Assembly: GCA_900545335.1 (NCBI GenBank) | Contig: UQYP01000002.1 | Coordinates: 1 to 64,000, forward strand | Direction: 5' to 3' | DNA: 64,000 nt | Source: an uncultured Sutterella sp. | Lineage (GTDB): Bacteria > Pseudomonadota > Gammaproteobacteria > Burkholderiales > Burkholderiaceae_F | Part shown: positions 36,786 to 46,793 of the stretch, piece after piece | How positions within the stretch are numbered: the first letter of the stretch is position 1 | Layout of the letters: each line of letters starts with the position of its first letter | Program-made: the position numbers and the translations under genes | The notes under the pieces: model-generated | The model's database searches: none | Seen by the model: only the letters and a program-made list of their open reading frames with translations | Told to the model about the DNA's origin: nothing

Positions 36786-38249
36786 TTAAGACTGAGGCTT
36801 CTCAGCAGTTTGACCCTGAGCGAGAGCCTCTTTGGAAGTCAACGGTTTAACAGATTGAATGCGGTTGAGCATCGCAAGACGCGTCATCAAAGGACGGGCG
36901 TCGGCTAAGAGCTGCTGCTTTTCTTCTGAGGTGAGCTGCTCTTTATCCGGAATTCGGGTCTTAAGGGGATTGACCTGGCGATTATTCACACGAAGCTCAT
37001 AGTGTAAATGGGGACCGGTTGCCAGGCCCGTTGCACCCACGTAGCCGATTACCTGGCCGCGCTTTACATGCGTGCCCACTTTCATGCCCTTGGCAATTCT
37101 TGACATGTGGCCGTAAAGCGTTGTGCGCGACTCATCGTGCTTAATCATGAGATAGTTGCCGAATCCGCGCTTATCAAAGGCGCGGCGTGAGATGACGCCG
37201 TCGGCTGCAGCATAAATTTCATTGCCTCGGGGAGCACCGAAGTCTGTTCCCTGGTGAGGACGCAGAACGCCTGTGACTGGGTGGCGGCGCATCGGCATAA
37301 AGCTAGAAGTCACTCGTGCCCCTTCAACCGGCACGCGGATAAAGGTGGTACGGTTGGAGGTGCCGTCTAAGCTGTAGAAACTGCCCGAGCGCGTGCCGTC
37401 TGCCGCCCAGAAGCTTTCATAGTTTTTGCCCTGATGGGTGACAGAGACCGCCAGAATCTTGCCGTTTCTCACGAAGTCGCCTTCCATGTATTGGCGCTCG
37501 TAGATGATGCGGAAATCATCTCCATCGGTAATTTTCAGACCGTTATTAATGGCCCGCTCAAAGGCAAGGGGCATATCTTCGGCAATTTCTTTGGGCACGC
37601 CGACCGCAATCGCAGAATCAACGAGGTTATCCCGAACGATGCCTGCGCGCATTGCCTGCTGAGTTTCATAAACGAAGGGCTCAGACTGAATGGTAAAGCG
37701 CTCACCGTGCCGAGTGATCGTCACAACAGAATTTTTCTCTTTGTCTGAGCGGGCTTCTAAGAAAATTTTAAGCGACTGTGCTTTTTGATCGGCGGTGACT
37801 TTAGCCTGAACATAAACGCCTTCTCTGGGCGTTGAGAGGGGCTGCGCGAGTGTTTGTCTGCGGATAAAGCGCTGCAGAGCACCGTCTTCAATATTTAAGC
37901 GCGAGAAAATAGCGCCCAGCGTGTCGTTTACACGAATCATGGTCGTGTGAGTGGTCACGGCACTGTGAGTGGTTACGACCGTAATCTGATCGGCAATTGA
38001 AGGAATGGGAAGCGGCGCTTCAATGCGAGTTTGAAGGCTTCTGGCCAATTGCTCATCGTCAGACGGATAGGCCGTATAGGTGGCAATTGCGACAGAAGCG
38101 GGCAAAACCCCGAAAGTAATGCCTAAAACCAAGCGTCTGTAGGGGCTTCTGACCAACATTTCCCAAGTGTGCGCGCAGCCCCGGGCAGCAAGGCACATGC
38201 CCCGGCCGATAGAGCGTAAATTCTTTGCAAGGATACTGGGCGCAGACAT
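36786..38249 (-). CDS. M23-family peptidoglycan DD-metalloendopeptidase
   Basis: 487 aa. One membrane anchor lies at about 35-60 (RRLVLGITFGVLPASVAIATY). A periplasmic region follows with an OapA/LysM-like segment (about 85-145), and the LytM/M23 domain (about 320-430) has HQGTDFGAPRG (zinc His and Asp), LYGHMSRI and GPHLHYELR (HxH). This is the MepM/YebA architecture, which cuts cross-links in peptidoglycan. First gene of the pair with anmK; divergent from tyrS. All metal ligands are present. Confidence 0.92.
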   Translation of the reverse strand: MSAPSILAKNLRSIGRGMCLAARGCAHTWEMLVRSPYRRLVLGITFGVLPASVAIATYTAYPSDDEQLARSLQTRIEAPLPIPSIADQITVVTTHSAVTTHTTMIRVNDTLGAIFSRLNIEDGALQRFIRRQTLAQPLSTPREGVYVQAKVTADQKAQSLKIFLEARSDKEKNSVVTITRHGERFTIQSEPFVYETQQAMRAGIVRDNLVDSAIAVGVPKEIAEDMPLAFERAINNGLKITDGDDFRIIYERQYMEGDFVRNGKILAVSVTHQGKNYESFWAADGTRSGSFYSLDGTSNRTTFIRVPVEGARVTSSFMPMRRHPVTGVLRPHQGTDFGAPRGNEIYAAADGVISRRAFDKRGFGNYLMIKHDESRTTLYGHMSRIAKGMKVGTHVKRGQVIGYVGATGLATGPHLHYELRVNNRQVNPLKTRIPDKEQLTSEEKQQLLADARPLMTRLAMLNRIQSVKPLTSKEALAQGQTAEKPQS

Positions 38250-38372
38250 TGAGGATTTGATTGGTTACAATAAGCCGATACGCAATCGGAAAACGGCATG
38301 TATTTTACCCGAATTACGCCTGGCCTCCGATTGAAGAGTCCTTTTTTATGTATTTATTTTGTAAAAAAATCT

Positions 38373-39611
<1,239 letters not shown>

Positions 39612-39630
39612 GCCGTTATGTAGTTGATAA

Positions 39631-39673
39631 AAAGCCGCGCAGGAAACCGAATTGTTTTCCCCGCGGCTTTTTT
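39631..39673 (+). terminator. tyrS terminator
   Basis: AAAAGCCGCG / CGCGGCTTTTTT inverted repeat. Confidence 0.8.
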
Positions 39674-39687
39674 CGTAGGAATTTGTC

Positions 39688-40125
39688 ATGATCGGATTAT
39701 TGCAAAGAGTGCAAAGCGCATCGGTTACGGTAGAAGGAAAGGTGATCGGAAGCGCAGGCAAAGGGCTCATGGTTTTAGTGTGCGCTGAAAAAGGTGACAC
39801 CGAAGAGCAGTGTGAGAAATTAGCTAAAAAAGTTTTGGCCTATAGGATTTTTGAAGACGAAAAGGGCAAGATGAATAAAAGCCTTACCGATATTCAGGGT
39901 GACATTCTCATTGTTTCTCAATTTACGTTGGCAGCAGACACCGCCAAAGGGCTTCGTCCGAGTTTTACGCCTGCGGCAGACCCTGAAACCGGTAAAAAGC
40001 TCTATGAGCACTTTGTGGAAACGGTAAAGCAAAGCGGCTTGAGAACCGAGACAGGGGAGTTTGGTGCCTATATGCAGGTCTCGCTCGTCAATGATGGACC
40101 TGTCACAATTTGGTTGAAATGCTAG
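39688..40125 (+). CDS. dtd: D-aminoacyl-tRNA deacylase
   Basis: 145 aa. It starts MIGLLQRVQSASVTVEG and contains the active-site SQFTLAADTAKGLRPSF and the C-terminal NDGPVTIWL, which holds the Gly-cisPro selectivity motif. It removes D-amino acids (and glycine from tRNA-Ala) from mischarged tRNA, a sensible partner for the adjacent tyrS because D-Tyr-tRNA is the classic substrate. Confidence 0.94.
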   Translation: MIGLLQRVQSASVTVEGKVIGSAGKGLMVLVCAEKGDTEEQCEKLAKKVLAYRIFEDEKGKMNKSLTDIQGDILIVSQFTLAADTAKGLRPSFTPAADPETGKKLYEHFVETVKQSGLRTETGEFGAYMQVSLVNDGPVTIWLKC

Positions 40126-40183
40126 ATTGACAAAACATCTCTTTGAATCAAATAATAGATTAAAGATTCATAAGGAGAAGCGC

Positions 40184-40780
40184 ATGAAAATTACCAGTCA
40201 GGATTTTGAACACGGTCAATGGATTCCGAGCGAATGCGCCTACGGGCAGTTGGTTGACGGGAAATTTGCCTTGGCAGCAAACTTAAATCCGCAGCTTTCC
40301 TGGAGCGGCGTTCCGGAAGGTACGCAGTCAATTGTCTTGGCCTGTATTGATCCCGACGTTCCGACGGATCGTCAGGCTTTAAATGAAGACGGAGAAATCC
40401 CTGCCGATCAGCCCAGGCGTGATTTTGTGCATTGGCTCGTTTGGGATATGGCGCCCGAAATCTCTGAAGTGAAAAAGGGCGAAGCAAGCGTAGGCGATGA
40501 AAATACCGGTAAGCGCTTTGCCAACCCCATGGGCATTGAAGCGATTAACGACTATACGTCCGAATCTCAAATTCACCGCGGCTATGACGGTCCCTGCCCT
40601 CCGGGATTTGATGCCCGCATGCACGGCTACGAATTCAGAGTTTTTGCGCTGGACGTGAAAACTTTGGGTCTGCCCGATACAGCCCGTTGGGCTGAAGTGC
40701 GTCAGCGTATGGCGCCGCACGTGTTGGCTTCAGCTACCATCCAGGGAATCTACAGCCTCAATCCGAGATTGCAGCGCTAA
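40184..40780 (+). CDS. YbhB/YbcL-type PEBP family protein
   Basis: 198 aa of the bacterial phosphatidylethanolamine-binding (Raf kinase inhibitor-like) fold: NPQLSWSGVPEGTQSIVLACIDPD, DFVHWLVWDM, YDGPCPPG and HGYEFRVFALD. The ATG at 40184 has AAGGAGAAG upstream. The in-frame start at 40127 lacks one. Ligand and role are unknown for the bacterial members. A terminator follows. Confidence 0.88.
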   Translation: MKITSQDFEHGQWIPSECAYGQLVDGKFALAANLNPQLSWSGVPEGTQSIVLACIDPDVPTDRQALNEDGEIPADQPRRDFVHWLVWDMAPEISEVKKGEASVGDENTGKRFANPMGIEAINDYTSESQIHRGYDGPCPPGFDARMHGYEFRVFALDVKTLGLPDTARWAEVRQRMAPHVLASATIQGIYSLNPRLQR

Positions 40781-40790
40781 GCATCAAAAA

Positions 40791-40833
40791 GTCGTGTCTG
40801 AGCGAACCTCAGGCACGACAACTCATCACTTTT
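40791..40833 (+). terminator. terminator after the PEBP gene
   Basis: GTCGTGTCTGAG / CTCAGGCACGAC stem (one G-T pair), then a T7 run near 40829. Confidence 0.75.
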
Positions 40834-41019
40834 TTTATGACAGAAACTGTCAGGGTCGGTTTTTTGTCATACCAAAATACAAGATCGTGTTTTCGCCTTT
40901 AAGATTTCTATAGAAAAAAACTTTCTCTAAAGCGCTCTTTTTGCACAAGTTGTTATTCATTTGACAAAAATTTTCCACAGATAGTGGTTAAACGAGTAGA
41001 ATCAATCCTTAATAATCTG

Positions 41020-41035
41020 ACACCATATATTGTGG
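41020..41035 (+). promoter_or_regulatory. NrdR box upstream of nrdR
   Basis: ACACCATATATTGTGG fits the known NrdR box consensus (acaCwAtATaTwGtgt) at nearly all positions and stands 43 bp before nrdR. It suggests autoregulation. NrdR boxes usually come in pairs; I see only a poor second candidate around 40976-40990. Confidence 0.55.
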
Positions 41036-41077
41036 TTTTAAAGATTGACAATTCCATAGATAAAAGGAGATGGGTGT

Positions 41078-41521
41078 ATGCATTGTCCTTTCTGTAAGCA
41101 CGAGCAAACTCAGGTGATTGATTCCCGCACGAGCGAAGACGGTACGACGATTCGTCGCCGCAGGCGTTGCCTGCATTGCGGCAAACGCTTTACAACCTAT
41201 GAGCGTGTTGAGCTTTCTATGCCCTCCATTATTAAGCGCGGGGGCGGTCGCTGTGAATACGATCAAAAGAAGCTTCGTGCTTCGATGATGCTTGCTTTGC
41301 GCAAACGTCCTGTCTCCCGAGAACGAGTTGATGAAGCCATTAATCGTATTGAACAGAAAATGCTCGCCTTGGGTGAGCGAGAAGTTCGCAGTGAGCGTTT
41401 AGGGGAACTCGTTATGGAAGAGTTGCGCGGGCTCGACAAAGTGGCTTATGTGCGCTTTGCCAGTGTCTACCGCAACTTTGAAGACGTTCAGAAGTTTGCC
41501 GATATGGCCCGTGAGGTTTAA
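41078..41521 (+). CDS. nrdR: transcriptional repressor NrdR
   Basis: 147 aa. The N-terminal zinc ribbon [15 protein letters not shown]...[12 protein letters not shown] is followed by an ATP-cone (about 48-140: [24 protein letters not shown] onward). It senses ATP/dATP and represses ribonucleotide reductase genes. AAAGGAGAT precedes the ATG. It is the first gene of the nrdR-ribD-ribE cluster, an order common in proteobacteria, with a 6-nt gap to ribD. Confidence 0.96.
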   Translation: MHCPFCKHEQTQVIDSRTSEDGTTIRRRRRCLHCGKRFTTYERVELSMPSIIKRGGGRCEYDQKKLRASMMLALRKRPVSRERVDEAINRIEQKMLALGEREVRSERLGELVMEELRGLDKVAYVRFASVYRNFEDVQKFADMAREV

Positions 41522-41527
41522 AGAACA

Positions 41528-42622
41528 ATGCTCTCAGACCTCGACTACATGAAGCGGGCGCTTGAGCTCGCACGCAAAGCCCGTCCGATCAGCCCTCCCA
41601 ATCCGTCTGTGGGTTGTGTGATTGTGCGCAACGATCGCATATTGGGAGAGGGTTTTACGCAGAAAACAGGGTCAGATCACGCCGAAATACAGGCAATTAA
41701 AAACGCCAATGCCAATGGCTTTGATATTGAAGGCGCAACGGTTTATGTCACGCTTGAGCCTTGCTCGCACTATGGGCGCACGCCTCCATGCGCCTTGCGA
41801 CTGATTAAAGAAAAGGTCGCTCGCGTCGTAGTGGCGTGTTTGGATCCCAATCCTTTAGTCGCAGGCCGCGGCATCGGGATGTTGAGAGAGGCCGGCATTG
41901 AGGTTGAAGCCGGAGTACTTCAAAAAGAAGCCTGGCAGATGAATGCAGGGTTCATGACCCGTATGACGGAGCACCGTCCCTGGGTGCGGGCAAAAGTGGC
42001 GATGAGCCTTGATGGCTTTACGGCCTTGGCAAACGGCGAGAGCCAATGGATTACGGGAGAAGCTGCCCGGGAAGACGGCAGACGCTGGCGCTGTGAGGCA
42101 GGTGCCATTTTGACCGGTCTCGGAACGGTGATGGCCGATGAGCCCTCCCTTACAGCTCGGGTAAACGGCCTTCTACAGGAGCGCCAACCCATAAAGGTTT
42201 TATTGGACTCAGACTTACGCGTCAATCCTGAGAATCCCTTTTTTAAAGAAGGTAAAGTCCTTGTTGTCTGCGCTCAGGAAAGCTCTGACAAAGCGGCGGC
42301 TCTGCGTCAAATCGGCGCAGAGGTCATGTCCATGCCGGGTAAAGACGGCAGGGTTGATCTTAAGGCTTTAATGGCAGAATTGGCTCGGCGCGAAGTCAAT
42401 GAAGTGCACGTGGAAGCGGGAGCCATTCTGACGGGTGAGATGGTAAAAGAGGGGCTTGTGGATGAGCTTTTGTGTTACATTGCCCCGAAAATTTTAGGCG
42501 CAGGGCGTTCGGCCTTTAGGCTGCCCGCGGTTGAAAAACTTTCAGATTGCAAAGAGTGGCAAATTGTTGAGACAGCCCTCTTAGGCAATGATGTTCGAAT
42601 GATTCTGAGAAAAAGGAAATAA
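41528..42622 (+). CDS. ribD: bifunctional pyrimidine deaminase/reductase RibD
   Basis: 364 aa. The deaminase domain (about 1-145) has zinc motifs HAEIQAI (about 50) and EPCSHYGRTPPC (about 75-86). The reductase domain (about 147-362) contains MSLDGFTALANGESQWITG and HVEAGAILTG. It carries out the second and third steps of riboflavin synthesis from GTP. Co-transcribed with ribE 4 nt downstream. No FMN riboswitch is visible upstream. Confidence 0.95.
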   Translation: MLSDLDYMKRALELARKARPISPPNPSVGCVIVRNDRILGEGFTQKTGSDHAEIQAIKNANANGFDIEGATVYVTLEPCSHYGRTPPCALRLIKEKVARVVVACLDPNPLVAGRGIGMLREAGIEVEAGVLQKEAWQMNAGFMTRMTEHRPWVRAKVAMSLDGFTALANGESQWITGEAAREDGRRWRCEAGAILTGLGTVMADEPSLTARVNGLLQERQPIKVLLDSDLRVNPENPFFKEGKVLVVCAQESSDKAAALRQIGAEVMSMPGKDGRVDLKALMAELARREVNEVHVEAGAILTGEMVKEGLVDELLCYIAPKILGAGRSAFRLPAVEKLSDCKEWQIVETALLGNDVRMILRKRK

Positions 42623-42626
42623 CACC

Positions 42627-43244
42627 ATGTTTACAGGCATTATTGAAGCGATTGGTAAGGTGCGTGAGCCCGAAAAATTGGGCGACGGCGTGCGTCTGAC
42701 GATTGACACGCCGGCAGGCTGGTTAAAAGGAACCGAAATCGGTGAGTCCATTGCTGTCAACGGCGCCTGCATGACGGTTGTGAGTATAGAGGGCGATACC
42801 TTCCAAATTGAAGTCTCGGCTGAAAGTCTCTCTAAAACCTGCGGGCTTGATACCTGGGGAGAAGTCAATTTGGAAAAAGCGCTGCGAGTGGGCGACCGTT
42901 TGGACGGTCATATTGTTTCCGGGCACGTGGACGGTGTGGGACAGGTGGAAGTGATGGAACCCAAGGCTGAGAGCTGGCACCTCGTGGTGCGTGCGCCGAT
43001 GAAGCTTTCTGCCTATTTGGCTTATAAAGGTTCCGTGACGGTTAACGGTGTTTCGTTAACGATTAATGACGTGGAAGATACGCCGGTCGGCACCCGCATT
43101 TCCATTAATTTGATTCCGCATACGGTGGAAGTCACCACACTGAAGCACTTAAAGCCCCAGGATTGGGTCAATCTTGAAATCGATACGATTGCCCGCTACG
43201 TTGAGCGGATGATGAGCTTAAAGGATAACGACGGTCTTTTTTAA
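42627..43244 (+). CDS. ribE: riboflavin synthase
   Basis: 205 aa starting MFTGIIEAIGKV. It has the internal duplication of the lumazine-binding fold (GACMTVV in the first half, GVSLTINDV in the second, and DGHIVSGHVDGVG). It converts two 6,7-dimethyl-8-ribityllumazine into riboflavin, taking the product of RibH, whose gene lies 3.7 kb downstream beyond the two DUF4143 genes. Confidence 0.95.
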   Translation: MFTGIIEAIGKVREPEKLGDGVRLTIDTPAGWLKGTEIGESIAVNGACMTVVSIEGDTFQIEVSAESLSKTCGLDTWGEVNLEKALRVGDRLDGHIVSGHVDGVGQVEVMEPKAESWHLVVRAPMKLSAYLAYKGSVTVNGVSLTINDVEDTPVGTRISINLIPHTVEVTTLKHLKPQDWVNLEIDTIARYVERMMSLKDNDGLF

Positions 43245-43257
43245 AAAAGGAAGACTT

Positions 43258-44328
43258 ATGAAAACGCAGCTTTTTACGCCCTTTACGATCGGGCAGATGA
43301 CGGTTAAAAACCGCATCAGCGTGCCGCCCATGTGTCAGTATCAGGCGCACGACGGAAAAGCAACGGCTTGGCACAAAGTGCACTACGGAAAGCTCGCCGG
43401 ATCGGGGGCAGGACTTGTTTGCCTTGAAGCGATGGCGGTGACACCTGACGGTCGGATTTCTGCCAATGATCTAGGACTCTGGTCTGATGAATTGGGGCTT
43501 TCATTGGTAGAAGTGGTCGAAACGATGCGCGCCATTGATCCGAGCACAAAAATTGCCGTGCAGATTAATCATGCAGGGCGCAAAGCCTCAGAGCGGGCTC
43601 CGTGGATTGGTGGATGCTTAACCGAAGAAGAAGGTGGTTGGGAGCCTGTGGCGCCGTCAGCGGTGGGCGCCGGAGGTACAAGTTTAATGCCAAGGGAAAT
43701 GCTTCCCGGAGGCATTGATGCCATCGTTCAGGCTTTTGCCAATGCTGCAGAACGCGCTGAGAAGGCAGGGGTCGATGCGATTGAAATTCATATGGCACAC
43801 GGCTATTTGCTGCACCAGTTCCTCTCTCCGATTTCGAATTTGCGCACCGATGACTTCGGCGGCAGTTTTGATAATCGCATCCGTTTTCCGCTTGCTGTCT
43901 TTGAAGCGATGAAAAAAGCCGCTCCTTCGGTCGAACTGGGAGTTCGAGTATCTGCGACCGACTGGATTGAAGGGGGCTGGAATCTGAAAGAGACGATTGA
44001 CTTTGTCAATATCCTGAAGGCTCACGGCTGCGCTTTTGTTGATGTTTCAACGGGGGGACTTCACGCGAGTCAAAAGATTACGGTCTCTTACGGCTATCAG
44101 TTGCCTTTTGCCCGGGCAGTGCGCCTGCATACGGGACTGCCGACCATAGCCTGCGGATTAATAAAAGATGCCAGACAGGCCGAAAGTGTTTTGGTTGAGG
44201 GAACGGCAGACCTCGTTGATGTCGGCCGGCAGATGCTCTTAAACCCCCATTGGGGCTGGCAAGCGGCGCTTGAGTTGGGTGAAAAGGTGGATTTCCCGCC
44301 ATCCTATGCCCGAGGGATGCACCTTTGA
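43258..44328 (+). CDS. Old Yellow Enzyme-family NADH:flavin oxidoreductase (YqjM type)
   Basis: A 356-aa FMN-binding TIM barrel: RISVPPMCQYQA (Cys that tunes FMN), QINHAGRKASE, the active-site HMAHGYLLHQFLSPISNLRTDDFGGSFDNRIRFP, and GLIKDARQAESVL. It reduces activated C=C bonds with NAD(P)H. It immediately follows ribE (13 nt, with AAAAGGAAG site), so an FMN enzyme is expressed with the flavin pathway. A hairpin follows. Confidence 0.9.
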   Translation: MKTQLFTPFTIGQMTVKNRISVPPMCQYQAHDGKATAWHKVHYGKLAGSGAGLVCLEAMAVTPDGRISANDLGLWSDELGLSLVEVVETMRAIDPSTKIAVQINHAGRKASERAPWIGGCLTEEEGGWEPVAPSAVGAGGTSLMPREMLPGGIDAIVQAFANAAERAEKAGVDAIEIHMAHGYLLHQFLSPISNLRTDDFGGSFDNRIRFPLAVFEAMKKAAPSVELGVRVSATDWIEGGWNLKETIDFVNILKAHGCAFVDVSTGGLHASQKITVSYGYQLPFARAVRLHTGLPTIACGLIKDARQAESVLVEGTADLVDVGRQMLLNPHWGWQAALELGEKVDFPPSYARGMHL

Positions 44329-44339
44329 GATCTGAAATG

Positions 44340-44371
44340 AGTGGCAAAGCTTTTAGGTCGCTTTGCCACTT
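44340..44371 (+). terminator. hairpin after the rib/OYE cluster
   Basis: AGTGGCAAAGC / GCTTTGCCACT perfect 11-bp stem. The T tract after it is weak. Confidence 0.65.
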
Positions 44372-44404
44372 GTGAGTTTAGAAGTTTCGATCGGCTTCTT
44401 GCCC

Positions 44405-45565
44405 CTATTTGGCTACAGTTTCAGATGCAAAAATTTTAAAGCAGTCTTTGGGTGAAACAACCTCAACGGTAGCTTTCGGATAAGCCCTGATAAAGGTTTC
44501 AGCGTGTGGAGTCGTTTTGATTGAGCCCGATAATTTGCACTTAAAAGCTTTGACGTGATTATCTAAAACTTCAACAAAATCCAACTCTTTGGGTTTTCTG
44601 TCATTGGTTCGCCAAAAATAAGTATCTGTGAAGTCTCTTTGACTGTCGTGCAGTTTCACTCGTTCCATGTAGAAGAAATTTTCCCACAAAGCTCCGGCAT
44701 CATCTCTCGAAGCTAATGGAGAAAAGTTATTAATTAGAGCATTTCTGATGCCGGTATCGAAGAAATAAACTTTTTTTCCTTTTTTGATTTCGTTTGCTAA
44801 GTTGCGTGAAAAAGAAGGACACACTTTAATGAGAGAGGCTTTCTGTAGCCGATCAATGTAATCCTCCACTGTTAATCGATTAAGACCGACTTCACGGGCA
44901 AGACTGTCATAGGAAACTTCAGAGCCGATGTTATAGGCAAGAATTTTCAGCAGATTTCTCAGTTTGGCCGGATACTTGATGACGTTTTCTTCAAAGAAAT
45001 CCCGCAGCAGGTATCCCTCGCAGTAATCCAGCAGGTACGCTCGCGCTTGCTCCGGCTGCAAATAGACAACAGGCATCATTCCGTACACAATCCTGTTGTC
45101 GATGGTTTCGCTCACTTTTCCCCAGCCTGAAAAAGAGGCAATTTCATTAAGGGAAAATGGCCACATTTGTCGTGAGACTACCCGTCCTAAAGCAGATTCT
45201 TTAATCGCAATTAAATAAAAAGCAGAAGAACTTGTGATGAAAATTTGACGCGGTTTTTCAAGCTTTTCGTTTGCATCAACTAAAAGTTTGACGATATGCC
45301 CTATGTTAGGAACTTTGTGAGCTTCATCGATGACAATTGACTCAGACTGCAATAAGGCGTTTAAAACATCGCCCTGTGTCTGAAAATTTAACTCTTCCGC
45401 GACTCCCGGTAAGTCGCCGTTAAACCATCGACAGGATGACTGATTAATAAGATGCTCAAGCAAGGTGCTCTTTCCAATGCGTCGTGGCCCGTAAAGAACC
45501 ACTGCCCGTGGGGGCGTATCTTTCAATAATTCTTCCTTTAGATCACGTTCAATAAAGTCTTTCAT
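44405..45565 (-). CDS. DUF4143 AAA+ ATPase, nuclease motif altered
   Basis: About 386 aa: Walker A GPRRIGKSTLL (about 29-39), Walker B SIVIDEAHKVP, arginine region ESALGRVVS, and winged helix YDSLAREVGLNRLTVEDYIDRLQ (about 220-242). The C-terminal DUF4143 domain reads ELDFVEVLDNHVKAFKCK, where the ExK of the PD-(D/E)XK pattern has become KxK, while the neighbouring paralogue keeps FECK. The nuclease is therefore probably inactive. The ATG at 45565 lies only 14 nt after a pair of palindromic direct repeats and has no ribosome binding site. The function is unknown. Confidence 0.82.
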   Translation of the reverse strand: MKDFIERDLKEELLKDTPPRAVVLYGPRRIGKSTLLEHLINQSSCRWFNGDLPGVAEELNFQTQGDVLNALLQSESIVIDEAHKVPNIGHIVKLLVDANEKLEKPRQIFITSSSAFYLIAIKESALGRVVSRQMWPFSLNEIASFSGWGKVSETIDNRIVYGMMPVVYLQPEQARAYLLDYCEGYLLRDFFEENVIKYPAKLRNLLKILAYNIGSEVSYDSLAREVGLNRLTVEDYIDRLQKASLIKVCPSFSRNLANEIKKGKKVYFFDTGIRNALINNFSPLASRDDAGALWENFFYMERVKLHDSQRDFTDTYFWRTNDRKPKELDFVEVLDNHVKAFKCKLSGSIKTTPHAETFIRAYPKATVEVVSPKDCFKIFASETVAK

Positions 45566-45577
45566 ATGCAAAAATCA

Positions 45578-45637
45578 TCAGTTAACTGAGGAAAATTGTA
45601 TCAAAAAACGTTAGTTGACTGAGGATTTTTGTATCAA
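45578..45637. repeat. tandem palindromic repeats upstream of the first rib-locus DUF4143 gene
   Basis: TCAGTTAACTGA (45578-45589, perfect palindrome) and TTAGTTGACTGA (45611-45622) are the starts of two direct repeats, spaced 33 bp, each continuing GAGGA-(A/T)-rich-TTGTATCAAA. They sit between the start of the downstream gene and the end of the upstream DUF4143 gene, as expected for operators. The cores (C/T)AGT-NN-ACT resemble the TAGT-CC-ACTA core in the hairpins around the 10144-11358 gene. Confidence 0.7.
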
Positions 45638-45648
45638 ATGCAGAATTT

Positions 45649-46785
45649 TCAGAGCAAATTTAATTTTTCAAGATTTTCAGGCGACGCTACTGTTACGGGA
45701 CAATCGGGATAGGCGTTTTTGAATGCTCGGATAGACTTTCCCCTTACCCTTGGCGTGAACTTACATTCAAATGCTTTCATTTGACCGTCAGTCACTTCTA
45801 TGAAATCCATTTCCTGAAGGAAACGGGTTCGCCAAAAATAGATTTCCGTACCATCTTTGCAATAGCTGAGTTTTTTGAGTCGTTCTGAGAAAAATAGGTT
45901 CTCCCACAATGCTCCGGTATCCGTTCTTGATGCAAGGGGATTAAAACCGCCGCTGATTAAGGCATTGCGGATTCCATTGTCAACAAAGTAAATTTTTTTC
46001 CCAAGTTTAATTTCTGATTGTGGGTTTCTGCTAAAAGAGGGAACAACTTTTACAATGAAACAAGATTGCAGAAGGTCTACGTATCTTTCGATCGTTTTGA
46101 AACTTATCCCCAGTTCATTTGAAACAGTTGCATATTTAATTTCTGAACCGACGTTATAGGCAAGGTAGGTCACTAACTTTCTTAAATCTGTCGGTTTTCT
46201 CATTTCAGCCAAATTAAAGAGATCCTTGTACAGAATACTGCTGACAAAATCTCTAAGGTATTCGCGTGCGTATTGAGGTTCATTAATGACAGTTGGATAG
46301 CAGCCGTAAATCATGCGCTCATTTATGCTTCGCTTGACCTCAAGCCAGGAAGAGTTTTCGGCCAGCTCTTCGAGAGAAAATGGCCAAAGACTGTAAGTGT
46401 TTATACGACCGGCGGCTGATTCCATCACGCCTCCTGCCAGGTCAAGAGAACTGGAACCGGTTACAAAGATGTGGCAGCCGGTGTCATTGTTATCAACCAT
46501 TCGTTTAATGACGCGCCCTATGCTCGGGATGTATTGCGCTTCATCAATAACTAAATTGGGATAATCTTTCAATAGCGGCAAATAACTTGACGGTTCCGAC
46601 AATATCTTGACGTCGTTTTCATCATCGCCTGTTAATAGGTGTGTTGACTGATTCTCCATGATATGAGCCAAAAGAGTGCTTTTCCCGACCTGTCTCGGAC
46701 CGAAAAGCACCTCGGCTCGGTTACTTTGTTTTTTTTCTGACAAAGTCTTTTCAATTTTTCTGGAGATATAGTCAAAATTTAGCAT
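45649..46785 (-). CDS. DUF4143 AAA+ ATPase, nuclease motif intact
   Basis: 378 aa, clearly paralogous to the adjacent gene: Walker A GPRQVGKSTLL (about 30-40), Walker B NLVIDEAQYIP, ESAAGRINT, winged helix YATVSNELGISFKTIERYVDLLQ and VVPSFSRNPQSEIKLGKKIYFVDNGIRNALI shared with it. The C-terminal motif EMDFIEVTDGQMKAFECKF keeps D and E-x-K. It ends 77 nt before the next DUF4143 gene. Both sit between two parts of the riboflavin cluster on the opposite strand, suggesting insertion. A long palindrome lies just upstream. Confidence 0.84.
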   Translation of the reverse strand: MLNFDYISRKIEKTLSEKKQSNRAEVLFGPRQVGKSTLLAHIMENQSTHLLTGDDENDVKILSEPSSYLPLLKDYPNLVIDEAQYIPSIGRVIKRMVDNNDTGCHIFVTGSSSLDLAGGVMESAAGRINTYSLWPFSLEELAENSSWLEVKRSINERMIYGCYPTVINEPQYAREYLRDFVSSILYKDLFNLAEMRKPTDLRKLVTYLAYNVGSEIKYATVSNELGISFKTIERYVDLLQSCFIVKVVPSFSRNPQSEIKLGKKIYFVDNGIRNALISGGFNPLASRTDTGALWENLFFSERLKKLSYCKDGTEIYFWRTRFLQEMDFIEVTDGQMKAFECKFTPRVRGKSIRAFKNAYPDCPVTVASPENLEKLNLL

Positions 46786-46793
46786 TTCTTAAA

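Noticed and set aside
40961..40990. TTGACA at 40961 as a -35 box for nrdR, and a second NrdR box near 40976-40990.
   Set aside because: No -10 element at workable spacing, and the second box matches poorly and is not at the 31-32 bp spacing usual for pairs.
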